50,642 bases of DNA from Bacteroides sp. (GTDB lineage Bacteria > Bacteroidota > Bacteroidia > Bacteroidales > Bacteroidaceae). Below, in pieces: positions 26,133 to 34,590 of this stretch (positions within the stretch are counted from its first letter, which is position 1; every line of letters starts with the position of its first letter). The notes under the pieces are model-generated. The model was not told where the DNA came from and did not search any database. It saw only the letters and a program-made list of their open reading frames with translations. A program made the translations under genes and the position numbers. Location: assembly GCA_017992695.1 (NCBI GenBank), contig JAGOOC010000005.1:1-50642 (forward strand), read 5' to 3'.

Positions 26133-26996
26133 TTAGAATACAATGTACTTTTCCGGATTGACCGCACGCCCTTTGTGCCACAACTCGAAGTGTAGATGGG
26201 GGCCTGTGGTGAGTGTTCCGGTATTTCCTACTAAAGCAATGGCTTCACCGCCCTGCACTTTATCGCCCTCACGCTTCAGTAATGAACCGCAGTGTTTGTA
26301 GAAGGAAACGAAATCTTGGTTGTGCTGTATACCGATCACATAACCGGTTTCAGCTGTATAGTTACTAAACACCACCGTGCCATCAAGTGCCGCCAATACG
26401 CTCTCTTTGGGGTCGGCAGCTATATCTATTCCGTAATGTTTCTTGTTCTCATCGAAGTGTCCAGAAACCATCCCTCGGGTAGGGCGGTAAAAGATCAGTC
26501 CGTCTACATCATGTTGGGCGGTGATCGAGGTGAGGTTATACTTCTCGGTCTCTTCGTACTGCCTACGGAACTCGGCTTCGCGCTCGGTGCGTTCCATGAG
26601 CGAGTCTTCGCGTATTCTGGCCAAGGAGTCGATGGAGTGTACCGTATCTACACTCACCTTACCGTTAAAGATATCTTGAATGTTCATGATGTAGAGGTTC
26701 TGGCGTTCGAGCAGTTGCTGAAGCGAGTCTACCCGCAACGCATTGTCTACAATCTGTGCGCGCACTTCACTGTTCATATAGCCGGGCAGGTAGTTGCGCA
26801 ACGGGGTGAAGGCGATAATGACGGAGGCAATCAAGAAAAGCACTGCCAACACAGAGAGTAGCACAGAAAGGCCATTGAGTTTGGACACACGGATGCTCAC
26901 CACGTCTTCAAGCGTATTCTCATTGAAGACCGTGAGTTTGTACTTGAACTTAAAATTGTTCCAAAAGGCTTTACTGCGTCTCTTTCTCTTTTGCAT
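26133..26996 (-). CDS. M23 family peptidase (LytM domain), membrane-anchored
   Basis: A 287-residue protein with a basic N-terminus, one membrane helix at about residues 44-66, a probable coiled coil at about 80-155 and a C-terminal LytM domain. Zinc ligand motifs are HYGIDIAA (His and Asp) and the GPHLHFELW segment. Such proteins cut peptidoglycan cross-links or act as activators of other cell-wall hydrolases. The ATG overlaps the rimM stop by one base. All metal ligands appear intact, so an active enzyme is likely. Confidence 0.92.
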   Translation of the reverse strand: MQKRKRRSKAFWNNFKFKYKLTVFNENTLEDVVSIRVSKLNGLSVLLSVLAVLFLIASVIIAFTPLRNYLPGYMNSEVRAQIVDNALRVDSLQQLLERQNLYIMNIQDIFNGKVSVDTVHSIDSLARIREDSLMERTEREAEFRRQYEETEKYNLTSITAQHDVDGLIFYRPTRGMVSGHFDENKKHYGIDIAADPKESVLAALDGTVVFSNYTAETGYVIGIQHNQDFVSFYKHCGSLLKREGDKVQGGEAIALVGNTGTLTTGPHLHFELWHKGRAVNPEKYIVF

Positions 26997-27532
26997 TACA
27001 CTTCCTCCACTTCGTCGAGTGATAGCAGCCCGGCCGGCAGATCGACCGTCACTAATTTCTGTTCTTGATCGACCCCTACGATGAATGCTTCCTGTGCAGG
27101 TACCAAGAGCTCTTCTCCCTCTTTATCGACCACGAACAGGGTGTTCATGGTGGTAGTGTCTACATCAACAATCTCGCCCAAGGGGCCGTGGTGCAGGTCT
27201 TCCATGCGGAAACCCACAAAGAAGTCCCACGACAGATCGCCGGGTGTTACCTCTTCCACAAACTTGGCAGGGAAGTAAACCTCAACATTGGTAAACATGC
27301 GGGCACGCTCGGCACTATCAATGCCCTCCAGCTTAACCAGCGCGGTGGAGTCTGAGCGAAAGCGGTACTCCTCAATAAAAAAGGGCACGAAGATTCCGTC
27401 GAGCTCACAAATGAGGTAGTCGCAATCGGCACGATCAAAGATATCGTCGGTAAAGGTGAACGATAGCTCTCCGTGTATGCCGTGCGGCTTATTGAACATT
27501 CCTATTTTATATACGTCTTCTTTCTTTATCAT
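26996..27532 (-). CDS. rimM: 16S rRNA processing / 30S maturation factor RimM
   Basis: A 178-residue protein with the N-terminal RimM barrel ([16 protein letters not shown]) and the C-terminal PRC-barrel ([32 protein letters not shown]). It binds ribosomal protein S19 and assists assembly of the 30S head. It overlaps murA by 4 bp upstream and the M23 peptidase gene by 1 bp downstream, so it is fully within the operon. Confidence 0.96.
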   Translation of the reverse strand: MIKKEDVYKIGMFNKPHGIHGELSFTFTDDIFDRADCDYLICELDGIFVPFFIEEYRFRSDSTALVKLEGIDSAERARMFTNVEVYFPAKFVEEVTPGDLSWDFFVGFRMEDLHHGPLGEIVDVDTTTMNTLFVVDKEGEELLVPAQEAFIVGVDQEQKLVTVDLPAGLLSLDEVEEV

Positions 27533-28833
27533 ATGCGTGTGATTCGGGCGCCGATAGCGTTCAATCTACCCTCAATATTCTGGTAGCCGCGATCTATCTG
27601 CTCGATGTTATTGATACAGCTGCTTCCTTCGGCACCCATGGCAGCAATCAGCAGGGCGATACCTGCACGAATATCGGGCGAAGTCATGTTGCCACCACGC
27701 AGTTTGAATCCGTGGTTATGACCAATAACCACCGCGCGATGAGGGTCACAAAGAATAATCTGTGCACCCATGTCAATCAGTTTATCCACAAAGAACAGGC
27801 GGCTCTCAAACATCTTTTGATGAATGAGTACGCTGCCTTTGGCTTGCGTGGCCACTACCAGCAATACGCTCAACAGGTCGGGGGTTAATCCCGGCCAAGG
27901 GGCATCGGCAATGGTCATGATGGAGCCGTCGATAAACGACTCAATCTGATAACTCTCTTGAGCGGGGATGTAGATATCGTCGCCTCGCTGTTCGAGCCGG
28001 ATACCCAATCGGCGAAAGCTTTCGGGGATGATACCCAGGTTTTCGTATGACACGTTCTTGATGGTAATTTCGCTTTTGGTCATGGCTGCCATGCCGATGA
28101 AGCTACCCACCTCGATCATATCGGGCAAAACGGTATGAACAGTGCCCTGCAGCTCGTCGACACCTTCGATGGTGAGCAGGTTAGAGGCAATGCCGCTAAT
28201 CTTTGCACCCATGCGGTTAAGCATCTTGCACAGCTGTTGCAAATAGGGTTCGCAGGCTGCGTTGTAAATGGTGGTTACGCCTTTGGCACGCACGGCTGCC
28301 ATCACGATGTTGGCTGTTCCTGTTACAGAAGCCTCATCGAGCAGCAAGTCTGTGCCGCGCAGTTCGTCGGCCATGATTTCGTACACACCGCGCTCGGCGT
28401 TGTAGTTGAAGTTGGCTCCCAAACTTTGTATTCCTACGAAGTGCGTATCCAACCGTCGGCGCCCAATCTTGTCGCCTCCGGGTTTGGAGATCATCGCTTT
28501 GCCGAAACGGGCTACCATCGGGCCAAGCAGCATCACCGAACCCCGAAGGCTCGAACACTTCTTCAGAAACTCATCACTTTCGAGGTACGACAGGTCTACA
28601 TTCTCGGCCTTGAAGCTATAGGTGTTGAGCCCTTTATTGGCTACCGTCACGCCCATATCCCTCATCAGCTGAATCAGGTTATTTACGTCCAAGATATCGG
28701 GAATGTTATTCACTGTCACCTCCTCGGTGGTTAGCAACGTGGCACAGATAATCTGCAACACTTCGTTTTTGGCACCTTGCGGGTGAATTTCGCCACAAAG
28801 TTTGTGCCCTCCTTCAATTACAAATGAAGCCAT
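27529..28833 (-). CDS. murA: UDP-N-acetylglucosamine 1-carboxyvinyltransferase with Asp in the fosfomycin-target position
   Basis: A 434-residue EPSP-synthase-fold enzyme that transfers enolpyruvate from PEP to UDP-GlcNAc, the first committed step of peptidoglycan synthesis. Family landmarks include the conserved N-terminal GAKNE segment and the flexible active-site loop. In that loop the usual catalytic Cys (Cys115 in E. coli) is Asp121 here: [13 protein letters not shown]. An Asp at this position is known from mycobacteria and chlamydiae and makes the enzyme insensitive to fosfomycin. Length is normal. It overlaps rimM by 4 bp and follows the DUF4290 gene by 12 bp. Confidence 0.96.
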   Translation of the reverse strand: MASFVIEGGHKLCGEIHPQGAKNEVLQIICATLLTTEEVTVNNIPDILDVNNLIQLMRDMGVTVANKGLNTYSFKAENVDLSYLESDEFLKKCSSLRGSVMLLGPMVARFGKAMISKPGGDKIGRRRLDTHFVGIQSLGANFNYNAERGVYEIMADELRGTDLLLDEASVTGTANIVMAAVRAKGVTTIYNAACEPYLQQLCKMLNRMGAKISGIASNLLTIEGVDELQGTVHTVLPDMIEVGSFIGMAAMTKSEITIKNVSYENLGIIPESFRRLGIRLEQRGDDIYIPAQESYQIESFIDGSIMTIADAPWPGLTPDLLSVLLVVATQAKGSVLIHQKMFESRLFFVDKLIDMGAQIILCDPHRAVVIGHNHGFKLRGGNMTSPDIRAGIALLIAAMGAEGSSCINNIEQIDRGYQNIEGRLNAIGARITRI

Positions 28834-28845
28834 CTTTTTGGGGGA

Positions 28846-29469
28846 TTAGTATTTCCGTCTGGGGTTATTATTACTTCTGCCACTGTTTTGGTTGGTGCGC
28901 GGACGATAGTTTTGCGCCAAACGTTGAGCCATAAGGCGAATGATGTCATCGTCCATGCGCAGCTCTCCTTTCGATAGTTCGGCCAGGTCATCAGCAATCT
29001 TCCGATCGTCTACCGTATCTTTGTTCCAAGCGATATAGTCTTTTTTCAAGTGGTTACAGATCAAGGCCACCAAGTTGTTCTTCTCATCTCCTTCAGGAAA
29101 CTCGGTAGCCTTTTTAATCAGGACTTCGATGGTACGTCCGTAGTGCTTGTAACGAATCTTGCTACTGGGATAAGGAATGACATCGGGTTTCGTAATCAGA
29201 TTTTCTTTGCGGATAATCTCATAGGGGTACTTGATGTCGAGTTTAAAGTCGGACATAATGGCCAGATGATCCCAAAGCTTGTGCTTGAAATCGGGCACAT
29301 CTCTGAGATGCGGAAACATACTGCCCATGATGTTGATGATGGAGTTGGCGCACCGTTGACGCTCGGCGGCATCTTCGATGCTTAAAGCGTGATTCACCAT
29401 GTTTTGAATGCTGCGGCCGTATTCGGGAAGAGGCATTCTCCTCTGTTGTGTATTATAGATCATATTCAT
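28846..29469 (-). CDS. DUF4290 family protein
   Basis: A 207-residue soluble protein matching the Bacteroidetes-specific DUF4290 family (MIYNTQQRRMPLPEYGRSIQ and the HLRDVPDFKHKLWDHL segment). The fold is mostly helical; the C-terminal 20 residues are Arg/Asn-rich and probably disordered (RPRTNQNSGRSNNN). Function is unknown. Its fixed place directly ahead of murA suggests a link to cell-wall or growth functions, which is inference from the neighbourhood. Confidence 0.88.
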   Translation of the reverse strand: MNMIYNTQQRRMPLPEYGRSIQNMVNHALSIEDAAERQRCANSIINIMGSMFPHLRDVPDFKHKLWDHLAIMSDFKLDIKYPYEIIRKENLITKPDVIPYPSSKIRYKHYGRTIEVLIKKATEFPEGDEKNNLVALICNHLKKDYIAWNKDTVDDRKIADDLAELSKGELRMDDDIIRLMAQRLAQNYRPRTNQNSGRSNNNPRRKY

Positions 29470-29517
29470 TCTTTTAAAAAATTGAAAAACAGGAATTAAA
29501 AGCTCCCAACCAGCTCT

Positions 29518-30207
29518 TTACAGCAGTTTTTTGGGCATTGAGGCTACGAACTCTTTCAAGTAGAAGGGCTCAAAGTAGGCCACGTCTTTGTAGTCTTCGA
29601 GCGCCACGGCTTGTTCGGCAAGCGGAAGCATCATTTTAGCCAACGGGTGAATGTTATCGATGAAGTGCGCATTGGGGTGTGTAATCTGTTCGCGACATTT
29701 GGCAGCACCGTTGCCGAAGAAATAGACGGGACGTTCGTTCAAGAGATCCAGGAAGGAATTTTCATCTACAATAACAGCTGTCGTGTCTTGCACTGCATTC
29801 AGCGCTCGGTCGTATACAGCTGCATAGACTTCCATGCGACGGGCATCAATCATGGGGCAGAGGTAGGCATCCTCGGGCAGATCGTGATGCAGCAGCACGG
29901 GCACACTCATCACTTGAAGCGTAGGCAAACCGATTAGGGGCACATTGCGTCCATAGCAAATGCCCTTGGCCATGGAAACGCCAATACGGAGTCCGGTATA
30001 TGATCCCGGGCCACAGCTCACCGCTACGGCATCCAACGGAATGGCATGGCTGTCGATGAAAGACAGAGCCTCATCTACAAAAACGCCCAATAAAACAGCA
30101 TGTGAAGGACCTTTGAGGTCTTCTTGTGCGAAAATAGTCTGTCCGTCTTCACTAACGGCTACCGAACACACTGTGGTAGAGGTCTCAATATGTAAGATAC
30201 ACGACAT
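29518..30207 (-). CDS. tsaB: tRNA threonylcarbamoyladenosine biosynthesis protein TsaB
   Basis: A 229-residue ASKHA-fold protein (ILHIETSTTVCSVAV at the start, CGPGSYTGLRIGVSMAKG as nucleotide-site signature). It partners TsaD and TsaE in making t6A at position 37 of ANN-decoding tRNAs. It is the first gene of the minus-strand cluster, with a promoter at 30235-30242. The later part is less conserved, as usual for TsaB. Confidence 0.94.
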   Translation of the reverse strand: MSCILHIETSTTVCSVAVSEDGQTIFAQEDLKGPSHAVLLGVFVDEALSFIDSHAIPLDAVAVSCGPGSYTGLRIGVSMAKGICYGRNVPLIGLPTLQVMSVPVLLHHDLPEDAYLCPMIDARRMEVYAAVYDRALNAVQDTTAVIVDENSFLDLLNERPVYFFGNGAAKCREQITHPNAHFIDNIHPLAKMMLPLAEQAVALEDYKDVAYFEPFYLKEFVASMPKKLL

Positions 30208-30234
30208 AGATTTTTGAAATTAGTAAACTTGACG

Positions 30235-30242
30235 CAAATTTA
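30235..30242 (-). promoter_or_regulatory. -7 element for the tsaB-to-rseP operon
   Basis: Reads TAAATTTG on the minus strand, 27 bp upstream of the tsaB ATG. Confidence 0.6.
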
Positions 30243-30369
30243 GTTCATTATTTCCAGATTACCGCATACTGCTGTCAATTAAAGCACATTCCGTGATGAA
30301 TAAAAAGGAGACAAGGAACGTCAAGTTGCATTTTCTACCGTTTGGGGCGGTTATTTTAAAATATTCATG

Positions 30370-30377
30370 TACTTTTG
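30370..30377 (+). promoter_or_regulatory. -7 element for yicC-gmk-nadD
   Basis: TACTTTTG lies 24 bp before the ATG at 30402 and excludes the longer frame that would begin at 30375. Confidence 0.65.
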
Positions 30378-30401
30378 CAGTTACATACTAACATACATCT
30401 T

Positions 30402-31280
30402 ATGATACAATCCATGACCGGATACGGCAAAGCTACCGCCGAACTATCCGACAAGAAAATTAATATAGAGATTAAGTCGCTCAACAGCAAGGCGATGGAT
30501 TTGTCGGCTCGCATCGCTCCTGCCTATCGCGAAAAGGAGATTGAAATTCGCAACGAAATAGCGCGGGTGCTCGAACGAGGCAAGGTAGACTTCAGCCTGT
30601 GGGTGGATAAAAAGGAGAGCCAAGAGAGTGCATCACCCATTAATCAAGCATTAGTAGAGGGCTATTACAACCAGATTGTGAACATCTCGGAGAGCCTCAA
30701 CATCCCTGTGCCAACCGATTGGTTTCAGGTATTATTGCGCATGCCCGAGGTGATGAGCAAAACGGAGGTGATCGAACTCACCGAAGACGAATGGGAAACC
30801 GTGTATGCCGGCATTCAAGAGGCTATCGGGCACCTGCTCGACTTCCGTAAACAAGAGGGGGCTGCCTTGGAGAAAAAGTTTCGCGAGAAGATTGCAAACA
30901 TTGCTCACTTGTTAGAATCGATTACTCCCTACGAGAAAGAGCGCGTGGACAAGGTAAGAGAGCGCATCACCGATGCACTGGAGAAAACCCTGAGCATAGA
31001 TTATGACAAGAACCGCTTGGAGCAAGAACTCATTTTCCACATCGAGAAGCTCGACATCAACGAGGAGAAACAACGCCTCAACAACCACTTGAAATACTTT
31101 GTGAGCACCATGGAAGGTGGTAGCGGACAAGGCAAGAAGTTGGGCTTCATTGCACAAGAGATGGGGCGCGAAATCAACACACTGGGTAGCAAGTCGAATC
31201 ACTCTGAAATGCAAAAAGTAGTGGTGCAGATGAAAGACGAGTTGGAGCAGATCAAAGAACAGATACTGAACGTGATGTAA
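30402..31280 (+). CDS. yicC: YicC family protein
   Basis: A 292-residue protein of the YicC family, starting MIQSMTGYGKA as is typical; an ATG 12 bp further on (MTGYGK) is an alternative. The body is rich in charged helix, with the C-terminal DUF1732 segment (GKKLGFIAQEMGREINTLGSKS) as signature. Members are endoribonucleases or regulators of RNA decay; the E. coli protein affects turnover of small RNAs. It is followed 20 bp later by gmk, an arrangement seen across many bacteria. Confidence 0.93.
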   Translation: MIQSMTGYGKATAELSDKKINIEIKSLNSKAMDLSARIAPAYREKEIEIRNEIARVLERGKVDFSLWVDKKESQESASPINQALVEGYYNQIVNISESLNIPVPTDWFQVLLRMPEVMSKTEVIELTEDEWETVYAGIQEAIGHLLDFRKQEGAALEKKFREKIANIAHLLESITPYEKERVDKVRERITDALEKTLSIDYDKNRLEQELIFHIEKLDINEEKQRLNNHLKYFVSTMEGGSGQGKKLGFIAQEMGREINTLGSKSNHSEMQKVVVQMKDELEQIKEQILNVM

Positions 31281-31300
31281 GTAAAAGAGACCCATAGATT

Positions 31301-31870
31301 ATGAACGGAAAATTAATCATCTTCTCGGCTCCATCGGGCGCCGGAAAGTCAACCATTATTAATTACCTGTTGACGCAAAACTTGAACCTGGCCTTCTCCA
31401 TATCGGCCACCAGTCGCCCTCCGCGCGGCACGGAGAAGCACGGGGTAGAGTACTTTTTCCTCTCTCCCGAAGAGTTTCGGGAACGGATTGCCAACAACGA
31501 ATTCCTCGAATACGAGGAGGTGTATACCGACCGCTATTACGGCACGCTCAAAGCGCAGGTCGAAGCCCAATTGGCTGCCGGTCAGAACGTGGTGTTCGAC
31601 GTAGATGTAGTGGGCGGATGCAACATCAAGAAGTTTTACGGAGCACGTGCTTTGTCGGTGTTTATCCAGCCACCGTCGGTAGCCGAACTACGCAACCGCT
31701 TGGTGAGCCGCGCCACCGACGAGCCCGAGGTGATTGAAAGCCGCGTGGCCAAAGCCGAATACGAGCTCACCTTCGCGCCTAAATTCGATAAAGTAATCAT
31801 CAATGACGACTTAGAGAAAGCCAAGGCCGAAACGCTGCACGTAATCAACGCTTTTCTGGCAGAAAAGTAA
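31301..31870 (+). CDS. gmk: Guanylate kinase
   Basis: A 189-residue P-loop kinase that phosphorylates GMP to GDP. The Walker A motif SAPSGAGKST is at about residues 8-17, and the GMP-binding segment (SATSRPPRGTEKHGVEYFFLS) follows. Length is normal for bacterial enzymes. It is the middle gene of the yicC-gmk-nadD unit, 21 bp before nadD. Confidence 0.97.
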   Translation: MNGKLIIFSAPSGAGKSTIINYLLTQNLNLAFSISATSRPPRGTEKHGVEYFFLSPEEFRERIANNEFLEYEEVYTDRYYGTLKAQVEAQLAAGQNVVFDVDVVGGCNIKKFYGARALSVFIQPPSVAELRNRLVSRATDEPEVIESRVAKAEYELTFAPKFDKVIINDDLEKAKAETLHVINAFLAEK

Positions 31871-31891
31871 CACCAACACATCATCCCTATC

Positions 31892-32470
31892 ATGGAAAAG
31901 CAGCTCACCGGAATTTTCAGTGGTTCATTCAACCCCATACACATCGGACATTTGGCATTGGCCAACTACCTGTGTGAGTTCGAGGGATTGGATGAACTGT
32001 GGTTCATGGTGAGCCCGCACAATCCATTGAAAGAGCAAACAGACCTTTGGCCGGATGAGTTGCGCTTAAAGCTGGTGCAACTCGCCGTCGAAGGCTACTC
32101 CAAGTTTCGGGCTTCGGACGTTGAGTTCCATCTTCCTCGCCCCTCCTACACCATCCACACCTTAGACCAATTAAAGGAGATGTATCCCGAACGGGAGTTT
32201 ATGCTCATTATCGGTTCTGACAACTGGGCGTTGTTTGACCAATGGCGCGAGCCGCAACGGCTTATCGCCGAGAACCGGATACTCATTTACCCCCGCCCGG
32301 GCTGCACGCTAAACCCCGACGAGCTTCCAGAGGGCGTTCGGTTGGTGCACTCGCCCACATTCGAGATCAGTTCTACCTTCATTCGCCAATCCTTGGCTCA
32401 AGGCAAAGACGTGAGGTACTTTCTACACCCCTCCGTCTTTAAACAAATCCAAAAAGAAGCAAACGTATAG
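31892..32470 (+). CDS. nadD: Nicotinate-nucleotide adenylyltransferase
   Basis: A 192-residue nucleotidyltransferase that makes deamido-NAD from nicotinate mononucleotide and ATP. The nucleotide-binding motif [11 protein letters not shown] is at about residues 10-20, and the [10 protein letters not shown] motif near residue 160 completes the ATP site. It is the last gene of its operon. Directly after its TAG the 22-bp array region begins and continues to the stop of the convergent gene. Confidence 0.97.
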   Translation: MEKQLTGIFSGSFNPIHIGHLALANYLCEFEGLDELWFMVSPHNPLKEQTDLWPDELRLKLVQLAVEGYSKFRASDVEFHLPRPSYTIHTLDQLKEMYPEREFMLIIGSDNWALFDQWREPQRLIAENRILIYPRPGCTLNPDELPEGVRLVHSPTFEISSTFIRQSLAQGKDVRYFLHPSVFKQIQKEANV

Positions 32471-32483
32471 CCGGGAAACCTTC

Positions 32484-32725
32484 TGGTTCATAGCTTACTC
32501 ACACCGTTCATGAAGCAGGCATAGTGCTACTGAAACGTAAGCAGCAACAAGTTTTCCTGCTACACAATCAGCCTTTTGCTTAAAGCACAATTGCCTCCCC
32601 ACCCAAGTGGGGAGATCTACCCACCTACGTGGGGAGAGGTGCTCACCTAGGTGGGGAGGTCTACCCACATAGGTGGGGAAGTGATTTTTCCTACACCAAA
32701 GCACCCTAGAGTAAGCAGGATAAAC
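32484..32725. repeat. 22-bp tandem array B (CCCAC/GTGGG arms)
   Basis: Eleven 22-bp periods can be laid from 32484 to 32725. The best four, at 32594, 32616, 32638 and 32660, each contain CCCAC (or CTCAC), a 4-bp spacer, GTGGG, and then 8 bp to the next CCCAC. The halves thus alternate in orientation every 11 bp. The unit at 32572 keeps TGCT/AGCA arms; the outer units are worn. Together with a few flanking bases the array fills the gap between the convergent stop codons of nadD (32470) and the phosphoesterase gene (32727); the last unit ends one base before that stop codon. Confidence 0.85.
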
Positions 32726-32726
32726 C

Positions 32727-33587
32727 TTAATTGGAACGACGCAACGTGATAAGTACTACCTCGGATGGTGCGCCGATGCGGATGTTCTTGTTTGATGTGC
32801 CAATGCCGTTGGTTATAATGATCGGCACTTTCGCTGTGCTGTACTTCAATCCGGTGAGAAAACGAGCGCCATAGCGCGAAGGAATGATGGGGGCATGTCC
32901 AAGCACACGCACCTGTCCGCCATGTGTATGTCCGGCAAGGGCAAGGTCGGTATGAGCTACCGATACCTCTTCTACATAATCGGGGGTGTGAACAAGCAGT
33001 ATCACAAAATCATCGGGCGAAAGGGCAAGTGTAGGCGACCGGCCGTTGCTGTTTAAATCGAACGGATTGCGCACGCCTGCCAAGAGTATCTGCTCACCGT
33101 TGCGACGCAAGGTGTCTACTTTATGTTCGAGCACGTGCATCCCATGGTGTTCCATCTCGCCAACGATTTCGTCATAACACCGCTCGTAGTCGTTATTTCC
33201 CATTACTCCATACGTGCCCATCTGCGTTTTTACTTCAGCAAGTGCGGCAAAAAGCTCGGGCACATACCGGCACCCTTCCTGATAGTCGCCTCCCATCAAT
33301 AACACATCGGCATGCTGCGCGTTAAGCAACTGTACAAGGCTTGTCAACCCTTTCTCTTTAAACAAACTTCTGTAGTGCAAGTCGGAAATAAAAGCGATAC
33401 GAAATCCATCAAAAGCCTGAGGCACATCGTGATGGATAAACTCATAATGCCGCACCCGATCGATGCCCGGATAAGCCGAAGAGGCGACACTCGACACCGG
33501 GCGTGGCGAGGAGACCATCTGCTTCGAAGACTTACAGGAGAAGAGCAAGAAGGGAAGAACAGCAAAGAGGTATAGTGATTTCTTCAT
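32727..33587 (-). CDS. Metallophosphoesterase, predicted lipoprotein
   Basis: A 286-residue calcineurin-like phosphoesterase with a lipoprotein signal (LPFLLFSC, Cys near residue 18). The metal-site motifs are all present in order: FISDLHYRS, GGDYQEG, GNNDYE, VHTPDY and AGHTHGGQ. It resembles the YkuE/YaeI group, which acts at the membrane on phospholipid-type substrates in some species. The substrate here is unknown. It is divergent from menA, with an overlapping promoter pair at 33609-33637. Confidence 0.9.
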   Translation of the reverse strand: MKKSLYLFAVLPFLLFSCKSSKQMVSSPRPVSSVASSAYPGIDRVRHYEFIHHDVPQAFDGFRIAFISDLHYRSLFKEKGLTSLVQLLNAQHADVLLMGGDYQEGCRYVPELFAALAEVKTQMGTYGVMGNNDYERCYDEIVGEMEHHGMHVLEHKVDTLRRNGEQILLAGVRNPFDLNSNGRSPTLALSPDDFVILLVHTPDYVEEVSVAHTDLALAGHTHGGQVRVLGHAPIIPSRYGARFLTGLKYSTAKVPIIITNGIGTSNKNIRIGAPSEVVLITLRRSN

Positions 33588-33608
33588 AATTCTCTACGTT
33601 TGGGAAGG

Positions 33609-33637
33609 CAAAGATAGGAGATTTTGAAGTATCTTTG
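33609..33637. promoter_or_regulatory. Facing-away -7 elements of phosphoesterase and menA (overlapping divergent promoters)
   Basis: 33609-33616 reads TATCTTTG on the minus strand and 33630-33637 reads TATCTTTG on the plus strand, 13 bp apart and extended to a 10-bp inverted repeat by flanking GG/CC. Two polymerases could hardly bind at once. The menA ATG at 33668 is 30 bp downstream, the other ATG (33587) 21 bp downstream. Confidence 0.7.
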
Positions 33638-33667
33638 CCTCCCAAACGCTCAAATCTCAACCGCACC

Positions 33668-34564
33668 ATGAAAGAACTCACACGTAATTCAGCCCAGGCT
33701 TGGCTATTGGCTGCACGCCCCAAAACATTGACTGCTGCCATCATTCCCGTAATGATGGGCACCGCACTGGCCATAGCCGATGGCTGTTTTCAATGGCTGC
33801 CTGCTCTTGTCTGCTTTCTGTTTGCCGGCTTGATGCAAGTGGCAGCTAACTTTATCAATGACCTGTTCGACTTTAAAAAAGGCAGCGACCGCGAAGATCG
33901 CTTGGGCCCCGAACGCGCCTGCGCACAGGGGTGGATTTCACCTCGGGCCATGACGTGGGGCATTCTCATCACCCTGCTGTTGGCTTGCCTGACGGGCAGC
34001 ACACTGTTGTTTTTCGCCGGCTGGGAGTTGCTCATCGTGGGGCTTCTTTGTGTGCTCTTTGCTTTCTTTTATACAGCAGGCCCCTATCCGCTATCGTACA
34101 ACGGTTGGGGCGATGTCCTGGTACTTTTGTTTTTTGGATTCGTGCCCGTTGGGGGTACGTATTACGTACAGGCATTGGCGTGGACACCCGGGGTAACGAT
34201 GGCAGCCCTTGCATGTGGTTTGCTGGTAGATACACTGCTGGTGGTAAACAACTACCGCGATCGGGAGGCCGATGCAACGAGTGGAAAGCGAACGGTAGTG
34301 GTTCGTTTTGGCGAACCGTTCGGGCGGTATCTCTACTTGGGGCTGGGTGTGGCAGCTTCACTCATCTGCTTGTGGTTCGTGGCTACGGGTTACCGCTGGG
34401 CGGTGGTGCCTGTTCTTGTGTATCTTCCGTTGCACTACGCTACATGGCGAAGCATGGTAAAAATAGGAAAGGGTAAAAAGTTAAACAGCATATTGGGCGA
34501 GACTTCGCGCAATATGCTGCTATTTGGGGTTCTTTTATCTGTTGCTTTGGCACTTAGTGCTTAG
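33668..34564 (+). CDS. menA: 1,4-Dihydroxy-2-naphthoate polyprenyltransferase
   Basis: A 298-residue integral membrane protein of the UbiA family that attaches the isoprenoid tail in menaquinone synthesis. The two Asp-rich motifs are NDLFDFKKGSDRED (about residues 58-71) and NNYRDREADATSGKRT (about 195-210), with eight or nine membrane helices. The start is set at the ATG at 33668 (MKELTRNSAQAWLLAARPKTL), because the longer frame begins at a TTG inside the promoter element. No other menaquinone genes are adjacent. Confidence 0.95.
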   Translation: MKELTRNSAQAWLLAARPKTLTAAIIPVMMGTALAIADGCFQWLPALVCFLFAGLMQVAANFINDLFDFKKGSDREDRLGPERACAQGWISPRAMTWGILITLLLACLTGSTLLFFAGWELLIVGLLCVLFAFFYTAGPYPLSYNGWGDVLVLLFFGFVPVGGTYYVQALAWTPGVTMAALACGLLVDTLLVVNNYRDREADATSGKRTVVVRFGEPFGRYLYLGLGVAASLICLWFVATGYRWAVVPVLVYLPLHYATWRSMVKIGKGKKLNSILGETSRNMLLFGVLLSVALALSA

Positions 34565-34590
34565 TATACTGCTCTTAGTGCTTAGTATAC
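34553..34590. repeat. 17-bp direct repeat spanning two convergent stop codons
   Basis: CTTAGTGCTTAGTATAC occurs at 34553-34569 and 34574-34590, a 21-bp period. The first copy holds the menA stop and the second the rfbB stop (minus strand). A tandem duplication at the junction is the simplest origin. Confidence 0.9.

Noticed and set aside
32594-32681. CRISPR array
   Set aside because: Units are 22 bp with no separate unique spacers of constant length, are internally palindromic, vary from unit to unit, and no cas gene is present in the window.
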